Shown here piece after piece: positions 34,076-41,874 of a stretch of 64,000 nucleotides of DNA. Positions within the stretch are counted from its first letter, which is position 1; each line of letters starts with the position of its first letter. This DNA comes from Alcaligenaceae bacterium SAGV5 (GTDB lineage: Bacteria; Pseudomonadota; Gammaproteobacteria; Burkholderiales; Burkholderiaceae_B), in NCBI GenBank assembly GCA_009360345.1, contig SPDP01000010.1:1-64000 (forward strand), given 5' to 3'. A program made the translations under genes and the position numbers. A model generated the notes under the pieces. That model saw nothing but the letters and a program-made list of their open reading frames with translations, searched no databases and had not been told where the DNA came from.

Positions 34076-34258
34076 ATGAACAGCGCAGACCTCATCAAAC
34101 GATTGAAAGCCGACGGCTGGTACTTGGTGCACACGGTTGGATCGCATCACCAGTTCAAGCACCAGATCAAACCCGGCAAGGTCACGGTGCCGCATCCGAA
34201 GAAGGATCTGCCGTTACCGACAGTGCGCAGCATTCTCAAGCAGGCCGGCCTCAGGTAA
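34076..34258 (+). CDS. hicA: HicA toxin (mRNA interferase)
   Basis: 60 aa, full length. Double-stranded-RNA-binding-like fold: DLIKRLKADGWYLVHTVGSH, then HQFKHQIKPGKVTVPHPKKD and a C-terminal RSILKQAGLR helix. The catalytic histidine is in GSHHQFKH. It cleaves mRNA when free of HicB. There is no Shine-Dalgarno sequence before the ATG, and the predicted transcript starts about at the ATG. It is 28 bases upstream of hicB and sits beside the prophage cargo genes. Confidence 0.9.
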   Translation: MNSADLIKRLKADGWYLVHTVGSHHQFKHQIKPGKVTVPHPKKDLPLPTVRSILKQAGLR

Positions 34259-34286
34259 GCCGACCCGCCCAGAAAAGGAGAACCAA

Positions 34287-34676
34287 ATGCTCTACCCCAT
34301 CTATGTCTACAAGGAAGACGGCAGCGCGTACGGCGCAGCCTTTCCTGACTTCCCCGGCTGCTTTGCGGCCGCCGACGAACTGAAAGATCTCCCCGGCGCA
34401 GCTCAGGAAGCCGTCGAGGCCCACTTTGGCGCGGATGAAGATCCTGTGCCGGCCCCCAGCACCCCTGACGTTTGGTCAGATAATCCCGACTATCAGGGAG
34501 GATTCTGGATGCTGGTAGACATCGACCTTGCGCAGGTTCGGTCCCGAGCGGTGCGGCTTAACATCAGCCTCCCCGAGGGCTTAGTCCAGCGTATCGATGC
34601 AGTGGCAAAACAGCGGCGTCTGTCGCGCTCTGCGTTCCTCGCTTTAGCAGCCGAACACGAGATGGCAGAAACTTGA
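34287..34676 (+). CDS. hicB: HicB antitoxin
   Basis: 129 aa, ATG after a strong AAGGAG. The N-terminal degenerate RNase H-like domain shows YPIYVYKEDGSAYGAAFPDF, PGCFAAADEL and AQEAVEAHFG. The C-terminus carries a ribbon-helix-helix part (AVRLNISLPEGLVQRIDAVA, RRLSRSAFLALAAEHE). It neutralises HicA and should bind the palindrome in front of hicA. The better ribosome site than hicA's keeps antitoxin in excess. Confidence 0.9.
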   Translation: MLYPIYVYKEDGSAYGAAFPDFPGCFAAADELKDLPGAAQEAVEAHFGADEDPVPAPSTPDVWSDNPDYQGGFWMLVDIDLAQVRSRAVRLNISLPEGLVQRIDAVAKQRRLSRSAFLALAAEHEMAET

Positions 34677-34700
34677 ACATCGGCACGCAGGGAACGAAAA

Positions 34701-34735
34701 AGCCCGCCGTCTGGATGACTGGCGGGCTCTGTTTT
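34701..34735 (+). terminator. Rho-independent terminator after hicAB
   Basis: Stem AGCCCGCC / GGCGGGCT with a 12-base loop, then CTGTTTT. A-rich sequence on the other side (GAAAAA) gives T residues on the minus strand, so it can also stop transcription of the leftward RelA-like gene. Confidence 0.8.
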
Positions 34736-34799
34736 GCGGCCTTCTACTCCGTGCCCACTAACGCCTCGATGTCAGAGACAACGGAGCATCGACAGGGCG

Positions 34800-35834
34800 C
34801 TACAGAGCTTTATTGACTAAGTCCACGAAATCAGCTGCATCACGGAAATAATTCCGGAAGGCGTCCGCAATTGCTCGCGGGGTTTGGGCTGTCACGTACA
34901 CAACGTCATCATCCGGATTGTCTTTTTCAATGGCATCACGATAAACAATCGCTTCCTTTGCCTCTGTGAATCCCCGCGCCGCCAAATCGCCCTGGTGAAT
35001 ACGCAGCACAATGTGCTTCCTAGCCGGAATCACGACATCACTCTTCCTTGCCGCGTGCAGGGTAGAAATCACATTGAGTTCGCGCTCCAGCTTGCGAAAC
35101 TCATCCCTTAGTTTCGCGTCCGAAAGGCCAGGCAGACACCCCACCAGATCTTCCTTTTCCCGCGCAATAATCTCGGCTGCCAAAGCAAATATCCGCTCGC
35201 GCTTGGGATTAATGCCTTGATCGAACTTGATACGAGCGCCGTCCAGGAGATCGCTAATTTCAACAGCTGTCGCCCAAGCATGCTGCACGCGCGTACGAAA
35301 CTGCAGCTCTATTTTGAGGTTGTTGTAGATCGCGCCACCATGAGTCGTGGCTTGGTACTTGTAAACCTCATGCACGCCACGGTAACCCGTTGCTTTCGGC
35401 TCCGCTATGTAATCATAGCGGTCGGCGTCGATACGCTCGTGGCGAGCGCGGGTCGTATGAAATCGTTCGCGAAACTCGTTCAAGTCCGCGATTGACGAGA
35501 AAATTAGGCGACACCCAGCCAAGTCGTGCATTGTGGCCAGATCTTTAGCGCGACCGGAACGCAGCTTATCGACAATGGTAGTCAATCGCTTTAGCCGCTG
35601 CGCGAACGTGACATCGGCACGCCCTTTCCGTATATATGATCGCAACGTCGCCTGGAATGTGTTCAAAACATACGCATGCGAGTTTCGCCAGTTATTGATT
35701 ATGGCGACATCCTCGGGCGACGACTTGCCCGCCGCAACTGCATTTCCAGCACGCGTCACTGCACCCTTAGAGTATCGCCGGGGATCGCCGTATGAGTAAG
35801 CCATAGCCACGTCACGAGTAACATTTTGCAGCAT
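34800..35834 (-). CDS. RelA/SpoT-domain nucleotidyltransferase-like protein (small alarmone synthetase/toxSAS candidate)
   Basis: 344 aa from ATG 35834; ATG 35804 is possible. An N-terminal helical part is followed by the synthetase fold: ATMHDLAGCRLIFSSIADL (~105-123), DYIAEPKATGYRGVHEVYKY (~141-160) and NLKIELQFRTRVQHAWATAV (~172-191), matching the D-x-A-G-x-R, G-Y-R-x-x-H and Q-x-R-T-x-x-x-H-A-W motifs. No HD hydrolase, TGS or ACT domain is present. Such proteins make (p)ppGpp or ppApp, or pyrophosphorylate tRNA when they are toxSAS toxins. The low-GC gene at the prophage edge beside HicAB looks like cargo; anti-phage use is inference. The gap 35835-35978 holds no gene. Confidence 0.82.
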   Translation of the reverse strand: MLQNVTRDVAMAYSYGDPRRYSKGAVTRAGNAVAAGKSSPEDVAIINNWRNSHAYVLNTFQATLRSYIRKGRADVTFAQRLKRLTTIVDKLRSGRAKDLATMHDLAGCRLIFSSIADLNEFRERFHTTRARHERIDADRYDYIAEPKATGYRGVHEVYKYQATTHGGAIYNNLKIELQFRTRVQHAWATAVEISDLLDGARIKFDQGINPKRERIFALAAEIIAREKEDLVGCLPGLSDAKLRDEFRKLERELNVISTLHAARKSDVVIPARKHIVLRIHQGDLAARGFTEAKEAIVYRDAIEKDNPDDDVVYVTAQTPRAIADAFRNYFRDAADFVDLVNKAL

Positions 35835-35978
35835 TCTACCCCGTGACTATCTAAGTTGCATGGTGACGTGCCGGCAGAAAACCTCGAGCGCCACAGCACC
35901 CGCTAGGCAACACGAAAGCCCGCCTAGCCTATCTTGATGGACTCTGTTCGCTATGGGCGCAAGTTCCCGCACGTATTG

Positions 35979-36254
35979 TCACGCTTCTCGACACGCTTTT
36001 GGGGGCTCCGTGTCACGGTAGCGTGACACGGAGTACAGTGCGAACCCTCCATTCGTCTGCGCAGGTTGCGAAACAACGACGGTTCCGTTGCGCAGCAGCG
36101 CCGCGAGCACCCGATGAACAGCCCGGCGGGCTGCCTCTCTTTCCCTGGGGTCGCGGCATCGCCCACCGGCAGCGTAACGGACCACTTCCATCACACGGAA
36201 CGACCTATCCGGATACGCCTGAAACAGTTCCAGCACCTCGTGCGCGTACTTCAC
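35979..36254 (-). CDS. Small phage protein, winged-helix-like, unknown
   Basis: 91 aa, GTG start overlapping the previous stop (GTGA). Helical, basic: HEVLELFQAYPDRSFRVMEV, then REREAARRAVHRVLAALLRN and TVVVSQPAQTNGGFALYSV, which could be a small winged helix. It is the last gene of the leftward early operon. A 12-base perfect hairpin lies inside its 3' end. Confidence 0.6.
   Translation of the reverse strand: MKYAHEVLELFQAYPDRSFRVMEVVRYAAGGRCRDPREREAARRAVHRVLAALLRNGTVVVSQPAQTNGGFALYSVSRYRDTEPPKACREA
36006..36033. repeat. Perfect 12-base inverted repeat with 4-base loop
   Basis: CTCCGTGTCACG - GTAG - CGTGACACGGAG, inside codons ~74-83 of the gene at 35979-36254. There is no T run after it on either strand, so it is not an ordinary terminator. 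Protein-binding site or RNA structure possible. Confidence 0.7.
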
Positions 36255-36631
36255 AACCGAAACCTCCGCTTTACTGAATCGAGGAAGAGGCCCAGATAGA
36301 GCCTGTACTGGTGATCGGTCAGCGACACCCCCGTAACGCTGGAGATCCAGCGCCGGGCGGCACTGCGGCGGTCATCGTGCTCCAGGTCCCAGAAGCGCAC
36401 ATTGCGCTGCGGATACTCGGCGATGACAATCATGCGTTCGTGGTGGGGAAGCGCCCGATGCAATGCATCCACGCCGTGCGCGTGCTCCATGACGATGGGC
36501 CGCGCATCGATCTCGTCGGCGTAGTACCGCAGCAGATTCCCAGGAGTCTCGCCGGACCAGCACCAGCGGGCCCAGCTCCACATGACGTCATCGACCGACA
36601 GGGATCGGCCCTCCCGTTCTTCAACGGCCAA
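36251..36631 (-). CDS. Phage protein, possible late antitermination (Q-like) factor
   Basis: About 126 aa from TTG 36631, placed five bases after AGGGAGG inside the previous gene; ATG starts further in are possible. Core: DDVMWSWARWCWSGETPGNL, GVDALHRALPHHERMIVIAE, RRSAARRWISSVTGVSLTDH, QYRLYLGLFLDSVKRR. Position near the end of the replication operon and the helix-turn-helix-like tail suit a Q-type regulator, but I do not recognise the family with certainty. Confidence 0.5.
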   Translation of the reverse strand: MAVEEREGRSLSVDDVMWSWARWCWSGETPGNLLRYYADEIDARPIVMEHAHGVDALHRALPHHERMIVIAEYPQRNVRFWDLEHDDRRSAARRWISSVTGVSLTDHQYRLYLGLFLDSVKRRFRL

Positions 36632-37043
36632 GCGCGCCTCCCTTGCCCATGATCCCCGGCACGCTCGGCTGAACCGCCGACGCGCGCGATTGGTTGATCG
36701 CGAGCGCCCTACGTTGCCGGTCCATTTCCGGAGATGCCGTTCCGTGCTTCCCCGCCTCCGTTCCCACGACGCGCTGAACCATGGATTCTGGATAGGCGGG
36801 ACACGGCGGGGCTGGCGGTTTGGCGCTCGCGGCATTGGCCGCAATGGCATTCAGAACGCGCGCGGGAACACGGTCCAGCGGCTCGCTGACTGCCCGGCAC
36901 ACGCACGGCTCCGCCCGCGGCGCAGTCGCCATGAGCCACCGGGAGTGCGCCTGCATGAATGTGACGCCGTAACGAGTGCAGCCACCACCAGTACAGCACC
37001 ACACGCCGGCCTGCATCCGCAGACGAGGTTTCACGCGTTTCAT
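36621..37043 (-). CDS. Small phage protein with Cys-rich N-terminus, unknown
   Basis: 140 aa, ATG 37043 overlapping the antirepressor stop (ATGA). It begins MKRVKPRLRMQAGVWCCTGG then CTRYGVTFMQAHSRWL and EPCVCRAVSEPLD; the later half is Ala/Pro/Arg-rich and its real extent is uncertain. The paired cysteines suggest a metal site. No function assigned. Confidence 0.5.
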   Translation of the reverse strand: MKRVKPRLRMQAGVWCCTGGGCTRYGVTFMQAHSRWLMATAPRAEPCVCRAVSEPLDRVPARVLNAIAANAASAKPPAPPCPAYPESMVQRVVGTEAGKHGTASPEMDRQRRALAINQSRASAVQPSVPGIMGKGGALGR

Positions 37044-37738
37044 GCCGGCACCTCGCACAGGGCGCGCGCCCACAGCCCCGCTACCCATTGCACCCCCTTG
37101 GGAGTGAACCTGGCCTGATTGAACGCGTGGTCGTTCGCCCGCGCCACGCCCGCTTTGACCTCGAACCGCCCCGCGTCGATGTGTTCCTGATACGGGGTCC
37201 ATTCCCCACCCAGGCGATACATGATGCGCTGGTCGAGCAGGAACTCGCGGAACCGGTTCTCGTTGGCATGAAGCAGCTTGCAGACCTGGCGGAATCCCAT
37301 GCTGCCCGTCGCGTCGACGTACCGCTCGACGAACTCCACCGCGGGCCGCGCGGCCTCCAGTTGCTCTGCCTGGTCCGCCGCGAGGCGCAGGGCCTCGGCC
37401 ATGGTCCGGGGCACCATAGCGCCGGCTATGACTGAGTCGAACGTGCGAATCACCCGCAGGTTGAACGCCGGGCTGATCCACATGGCATACGCGTATACCA
37501 ACTCGCGGCAGACATATGTCCCCTGCCCAATGCCGCCGCGCTGGACCGATACAGGAATTCCTGTATCGCTCGCTTCTTGAGCAACCTCGGCGATCAGTTC
37601 CTGGGTTTGTTGGTTCTCCAGCCAGATGGACGGCCCGTGCCTACGCTCGGCGCCAGCAGCCCGATGCAGGTCGTTCAGACTGTATCGACCGGCACCGTCC
37701 TGCCGGATGCTGACGTTCTCGATGACCACCTGCGTCAT
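37040..37738 (-). CDS. Phage antirepressor, KilA-N plus KilAC-type
   Basis: 232 aa from ATG 37738. N-terminal KilA-N domain: SIRQDGAGRYSLNDLHRAAG, HGPSIWLENQQTQELI, GTYVCRELVYAYAMWISPAF. Then a C-terminal antirepressor-like domain: SMGFRQVCKLLHANENRFRE, LLDQRIMYRLGGEWTPYQEH, ARFTPKGVQWVAGLWARA. Such proteins inactivate CI-type repressors and favour the lytic route. It is coupled by ATGA to its neighbours on both sides. Confidence 0.85.
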   Translation of the reverse strand: MTQVVIENVSIRQDGAGRYSLNDLHRAAGAERRHGPSIWLENQQTQELIAEVAQEASDTGIPVSVQRGGIGQGTYVCRELVYAYAMWISPAFNLRVIRTFDSVIAGAMVPRTMAEALRLAADQAEQLEAARPAVEFVERYVDATGSMGFRQVCKLLHANENRFREFLLDQRIMYRLGGEWTPYQEHIDAGRFEVKAGVARANDHAFNQARFTPKGVQWVAGLWARALCEVPA

Positions 37739-37908
37739 TGCGCACACCCTGACCGCTCTTCGGCCAATTCCTCGCGCAGGATGAGCGCGAATGCGACAGC
37801 GCCCATGCCGAGCACCAGCGCCGCGGCCCAGTTGCCCCGGGCGGCCAGCGGCAGCCCGCAGAACACAGCCACGCCCAGCAGCATGGCGAGATAGTGGGAA
37901 TCCCTCAT
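37735..37908 (-). CDS. Small predicted membrane protein
   Basis: 57 aa with ATG 37908 after GGGAGACATCGAC. Two hydrophobic stretches (YLAMLLGVAVFCGLPLAA and AAALVLGMGAVAFALIL) and a charged tail (REELAEERSGCAQ). Its stop overlaps the antirepressor ATG. Function unknown. Confidence 0.6.
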   Translation of the reverse strand: MRDSHYLAMLLGVAVFCGLPLAARGNWAAALVLGMGAVAFALILREELAEERSGCAQ

Positions 37909-37920
37909 GTCGATGTCTCC

Positions 37921-38265
37921 CTAAAATTCCTCGATTGCCCAGCCGCCCCCGTCCTTCTTCGGCCGCGCGCGCATGGCGACGAATCGGAACGGGTACATGT
38001 CGGCCGCGATTTTGATCTTTGCCCTGGCGTCGTCCAGCCAGAACCCCTTCACCTCATGGATCTCCAGCTCGCCATTCACGAGCATCACGGCGAAGTCCGG
38101 GCTGTAGAACGTGTTGTCCGCCAGGCGCAACTTGACCCCCTCGAACTTGAACCAGGCGATCTCCCCAGCCTGTTGCCGCTGGCCGAGGTGCTCGGCATAG
38201 GCGGCCTCGGTCTTGTTCATCGCGCCAGGCTTGAGGCGACCCAGGGCCTGGAGGCGCTTGTGCAT
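37921..38265 (-). CDS. DUF1064-family phage protein, PD-(D/E)XK-like nuclease
   Basis: 114 aa from ATG 38265. The conserved core AMNKTEAAYAEHLGQRQQAG, FKFEGVKLRLADNTFYSPDF, VNGELEIHEVKGFWLDDARA and FRFVAMRAR contains the E...PD...E-V-K pattern of restriction-type nucleases. In lambdoid phages it sits between replication genes and Q and probably processes DNA branches. Confidence 0.8.
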   Translation of the reverse strand: MHKRLQALGRLKPGAMNKTEAAYAEHLGQRQQAGEIAWFKFEGVKLRLADNTFYSPDFAVMLVNGELEIHEVKGFWLDDARAKIKIAADMYPFRFVAMRARPKKDGGGWAIEEF

Positions 38266-38273
38266 GCCGCCCT

Positions 38274-39017
38274 TCACTGAACCACCTCTGGCTCTTCCAG
38301 CGTGATGCGCTCCAGCGCGCGGCGGGCCATCATTTCCACCGCGGGGGACCGCTTCCCGCCCTTCAGCACCTTGACTGCCCACCCGACGCTCAACTTTCCC
38401 GGCCCCTGCGGCAGCAACCCGGCGGCACCCATTTCCTGGACACGGCGCTCGCATTCCTCACGGCCTGCCACCGTCCGGCCTGGCGCCGGCAGCGCCACCG
38501 GGTCAGCGTCCGGGATGTCGCGCCACTTGCCCTGGCTCATGATGTCGCGCAGAGCGTTCTCCCACCGGGCCCGCAGCACCGGGTAGGCATGCGCCAGGAT
38601 GTCGGCGCGGCCGATCCTCACGGCGGCCCAGTACACGGCCTGGTGGGACCAGTTGCCCCGCTCCCCCTGTGCGCGGGCGGACATGCCCGCCACAGCCTCA
38701 TGGAACGCGGCCTCGGCATCCATCGCCGGGCGGCACAGCACCAGAAAATCCGGCAGTCCAGGCGGCCAGCCCACCGGCAGCCGGGTCAGCGCGTCTGCCA
38801 CCTCGCGCGGCTGGATGTTCTCCCGCACGAACCCCTCTTCCCAGGCGTCTTTCCAGTTGTCGATGGCTTGCGCCGTGCGGAACTGGGTACTGAACCGGCC
38901 GGGATACGCGCCGTCCAGGCGGTTGTACAGGTGCGTCAGCAGGTCCTTGCCGCCCAACGGCTGGCGGGGCTTACGCCACTCGGACAGCGTCGACGTCGAC
39001 GGTGCGACCATCGTCAT
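38274..39017 (-). CDS. Phage replication protein P-like (helicase loader)
   Basis: 247 aa. Contains LLTHLYNRLDGAYPGRFSTQ, VADALTRLPVGWPPGLPDFL, CRPAMDAEAAFHEAVAGM and NWSHQAVYWAAVRIGRADIL, the layout of lambda-P-like proteins that bring the host helicase to the phage origin. It overlaps the O-like gene by 47 bases in another frame, as O/P pairs often do. Confidence 0.75.
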   Translation of the reverse strand: MTMVAPSTSTLSEWRKPRQPLGGKDLLTHLYNRLDGAYPGRFSTQFRTAQAIDNWKDAWEEGFVRENIQPREVADALTRLPVGWPPGLPDFLVLCRPAMDAEAAFHEAVAGMSARAQGERGNWSHQAVYWAAVRIGRADILAHAYPVLRARWENALRDIMSQGKWRDIPDADPVALPAPGRTVAGREECERRVQEMGAAGLLPQGPGKLSVGWAVKVLKGGKRSPAVEMMARRALERITLEEPEVVQ

Positions 39018-39870
39018 CGAATCCTCCTTCCTGGGTCTGGTTCACGTGGGCAACGGGGTCGAAGCGGGGGGCCTGCCTGGAGCCGCCCTGGGCATCCTTC
39101 GGCAGAAACAGGCCAGTCCAGCCGTTGGCGATGCTGCGGTCGATGATGGCCGACGGCTTCACGCCGGCTTGGCGGGCCTTGTCCAGGTCCAGCAGTTGCA
39201 GGCGGACAGCCTCCTCGGTCAACGCCCGACGGATCGCTTTGCGGTACTTGCACCAGCGCATCCAGTCGTCGCGATCCAGCCAGTCGGGCAGCTCCACCGA
39301 GGTCGGGTCGAAACCGGGATCCGCCTGGCGCGCACGCGCCCTGGTTTTTTCATTCCTTGCTTTATTCAGTTCTTGTTTAAATTCAGTACTTACTAGTGTC
39401 GGATTTGCCGGAAGCGGTTGAGCCGGATCCGGTTGAGCCGGAAGCGGTTTGACCGTTTCCGGTTTAGCCGCTTCCGGCGAACCCGTATGCGGTGCGGCTT
39501 CCGGCTTAGCCGCTTCCGGTTTAGCCGGATCCGGAGAACCTGCATTAACTTCTGTTCCATGTGGAACCTCGGACACGAGGTAATCCACCTGCGCGAACTT
39601 GCCCCCACCGGCTTTCTGCTGGATGCGCGTGACGTAGCCCGCCTCCACAAGCTCATTGAGCATGGCGTACACGGCGTCGCGTCCACTGCGGCTATTCGCG
39701 TCCGAGGTCTCGTTGATCAGCGCCTGAGTGGACACCTTCCAGTTGTCTGGCTTGCCCAGCAGGTAGATCAACAGGCCACGCGCTGCCCAGCCGAGGCGCT
39801 TGTCCTCGCTGATGCGCTTGTCCAGCGTGTAGAAATTGGTGTCGGGGCGTGCTCCCCTGATGATGCTCAT
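38971..39870 (-). CDS. Phage replication protein O-like, winged-helix initiator
   Basis: 299 aa from ATG 39870. Winged helix at residues ~20-90 (AARGLLIYLLGKPDNWKVST, RDAVYAMLNELVEAGYVTRI). The middle is a 60-residue linker of repeated KPEAAKPEAAPHTG-type units (nearly perfect GCCGGAAGCGGTT-like DNA repeats, 39405-39540). The C-terminal part (PDWLDRDDWMRWCKYRKAIR, SAIIDRSIANGWTGLFLP) contacts P. In lambda the origin lies inside O; here the linker repeats are the candidate iterons. Confidence 0.8.
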   Translation of the reverse strand: MSIIRGARPDTNFYTLDKRISEDKRLGWAARGLLIYLLGKPDNWKVSTQALINETSDANSRSGRDAVYAMLNELVEAGYVTRIQQKAGGGKFAQVDYLVSEVPHGTEVNAGSPDPAKPEAAKPEAAPHTGSPEAAKPETVKPLPAQPDPAQPLPANPTLVSTEFKQELNKARNEKTRARARQADPGFDPTSVELPDWLDRDDWMRWCKYRKAIRRALTEEAVRLQLLDLDKARQAGVKPSAIIDRSIANGWTGLFLPKDAQGGSRQAPRFDPVAHVNQTQEGGFDDDGRTVDVDAVRVA

Positions 39871-40292
39871 AGCGGCACGTCCTCTAGTTCTGGCGCGTCC
39901 TGCGCCAGGGTCTTCATGTCTCGATACGGAGCCCAGGCCCGATATGCCGACGTCCAGAACTCGTACTTTTCCTCGTTGGTGAATCGCCTGCCTTGGTCCA
40001 GCTCGCGATGGCAATTCGCGCAGCCGGGTACCGTGAACTTGTCGGCGGCCTTGAGCCCCATGCCCTTGCCGAACTCGCCCCAGTTGGCGTGGCATGGCAC
40101 CACCGTCGAGCGATGTGCGCACTTCACGCCGGGCAGGATCAGCCAACAGCCTTGCCCACGGCAGGCGGCGAGCATCTTCGGATCGTGGCCGGGGCGCTTC
40201 TTCGGGCGGCCGCGACGCATCTGCGACCGCCTCATCGGCTTGCCGTTGGCGCGCAGCGGCGTCTTGCGGTGCAAGGGAGTGGTGCGCTTCAT
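39867..40292 (-). CDS. DUF1364 (YbcO-like) phage nuclease
   Basis: 141 aa, ATG 40292 after GAGGTGGGCACC. A basic N-terminus (RTTPLHRKTPLRANGKPMRR) is followed by MLAACRGQGCWLILPGVKCA, PCHANWGEFGKGMGLKAADK and PGCANCHRELDQGRRFTNEE, a Cys/His metal site of the HNH type. It overlaps the O-like gene by ATGA. Likely a structure-specific nuclease of the Nin region. Confidence 0.8.
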   Translation of the reverse strand: MKRTTPLHRKTPLRANGKPMRRSQMRRGRPKKRPGHDPKMLAACRGQGCWLILPGVKCAHRSTVVPCHANWGEFGKGMGLKAADKFTVPGCANCHRELDQGRRFTNEEKYEFWTSAYRAWAPYRDMKTLAQDAPELEDVPL

Positions 40293-40321
40293 GGTGCCCA
40301 CCTCTGGCGACGCGGACGGGC

Positions 40322-40957
40322 ATGAACTATATTCACGTCGCCCTCCCCCAATATGGACCAGACATGCCCGCCGCACCCTCCACGATCGAGCATCTGAACG
40401 TCAAAATTGCCGCGGATGAAGCCACAGAGTTCGCCGCGATTAAGCGCTTTATCGAGCTGATGGGAACATGCGACGATCTGCTTCTGACGGTGCTGAAAGG
40501 CCATCTCCTGATTGAGGAGCAATTGGCGCGGACTATTCGCAGTGGAGTCGCGCTGGGGGAGGCCTATCTTGATGGAGCACCTCGCCCTCAATTTGCCACT
40601 AAAGCTTCGCTCGCAAGAGCGCTGATTGGTAATAACCTGCCAGCCGCGTTCTGGAAGTGCATTCAGAGTCTGAACGACTTTCGCAACGAGCTTGCTCACA
40701 AGCTCGAACCTGGAAATATCGATGGGAAACTCGATAGTTTCATCACAACCGCGGAGAATTTTCAGAACAACGCGTCCCGTACCTACCAGTTCCCAAACGC
40801 TGAAGGAGGGGCCGAGCCCACTGAAATCGCAATGGTCAAGTCGAGCCTTGCGCTTCTTTGGCTGACTCTTGACATACAAGCAGACGCTCTTTGCGAAACC
40901 CTGGACGCTCCATTGACCGCGCGCCGAGTTCCTAGCAACGGGAAGCCACGAATCTAG
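40322..40957 (+). CDS. HEPN-like cargo protein, oriented against the operon
   Basis: 211 aa (or from ATG 40364). All helical: MGTCDDLLLTVLKGHLLIEE, QLARTIRSGV, AFWKCIQSLNDFRNELAHKL. RNELAH fits the R-x4-H motif of HEPN domains, which are usually RNases or their inactive relatives (MAE_28990/MltR-type). It is lower in GC than the genes around it and points the opposite way, between the DUF1364 gene and rdgC. Function not known. Confidence 0.6.
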   Translation: MNYIHVALPQYGPDMPAAPSTIEHLNVKIAADEATEFAAIKRFIELMGTCDDLLLTVLKGHLLIEEQLARTIRSGVALGEAYLDGAPRPQFATKASLARALIGNNLPAAFWKCIQSLNDFRNELAHKLEPGNIDGKLDSFITTAENFQNNASRTYQFPNAEGGAEPTEIAMVKSSLALLWLTLDIQADALCETLDAPLTARRVPSNGKPRI

Positions 40958-40971
40958 GTGGGCACGGACCA

Positions 40972-41874
40972 TCACTCACCACGCTCGCCGCCAAGGGCGT
41001 CCACCACGTCCGCCAGCAGCTTGCCCAGTTCGCCGGCCATCAAGACGAAATCGGATTCGAAGCGCTCGGCATCAGACTGCGCCCGCGCATCGGCGTTTTC
41101 CTTCAGCACGTCCAGCGGTACGATGCGCTTGATCGCCAGCGTCTCGGTCAGCACGAACGAAATTCGGTCGGCCCAGGTCATGGCTAGGCGGGTGGCCTGC
41201 TTGCCGGTCCCGATATGCCGCTGGGCATCCTCCGGCACCACGGACTCCCGGACGTAGCGCACCGTGGCCCGGCCTTCGCCGGTGGAACGCAGTTCGGTAT
41301 CCTGGTCGATCGTAAAGTTGGCGGGAGCTTCGCCGCTGATCAGCCACTCCGTCATGGCGGCCGCGGGCGATGTCTCCACGTGCAGATTGGCGAGCGGGAA
41401 CTTGTCGATGGCCCGGTTCAGGAGCTGCAACATGTCGTCGCAGCGCGCACCCGAGGATGCGTCGACGCACAGCCACCCATTGCGGGTGTCGATCCAGGCG
41501 CGCGTGTCGCGCTGGACGCCGAGCGCCCGGGGCAGCAGCGCTTCGGTCACTGCCTCCTTGATCTCCTTCATCTGCTTGCGGCCCGGCTTGAAGCCCTGCT
41601 CCAGCTCGATTTCCCGCGCCTTGGCTTTCGCGGCCTGGTTGATCGCGGCGGCCGGCAGCAACTTCTTCTCGGTGCGCAACGCAATCAGGATCTGGCCGGC
41701 TACCCCGTAGGTCAGCGCGCCACCCTCCACCGGCGGCACCCAGCCCTGGATCTGCCTTTCCAGGCTGGAGCCGGCGGCAAACGCCTGGGATTGCAGTAGC
41801 TCGGCGAGATGTTCCGCCGTCATGGCCCACGCCGCAGGCAGGCGGTACACCTGCAAATTCTTGAACCAGGCCAT
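40972..41874 (-). CDS. rdgC: Recombination-associated protein RdgC
   Basis: 300 aa, complete. Start MAWFKNLQVYRLPAAWAM; also WVPPVEGGALTYGVAGQILI, PAAAINQAAKAKAREIELEQ, KEAVTEALLPRALGVQRDTR, PRNGWL-like DTRNGWLCVDASSGARCDDM and NFTIDQDTELRSTGEGRATV. RdgC forms a DNA-encircling ring and restrains RecA. Phage copies are found in recombination modules. It overlaps the ParB-like stop (TAATG). Confidence 0.9.
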   Translation of the reverse strand: MAWFKNLQVYRLPAAWAMTAEHLAELLQSQAFAAGSSLERQIQGWVPPVEGGALTYGVAGQILIALRTEKKLLPAAAINQAAKAKAREIELEQGFKPGRKQMKEIKEAVTEALLPRALGVQRDTRAWIDTRNGWLCVDASSGARCDDMLQLLNRAIDKFPLANLHVETSPAAAMTEWLISGEAPANFTIDQDTELRSTGEGRATVRYVRESVVPEDAQRHIGTGKQATRLAMTWADRISFVLTETLAIKRIVPLDVLKENADARAQSDAERFESDFVLMAGELGKLLADVVDALGGERGE

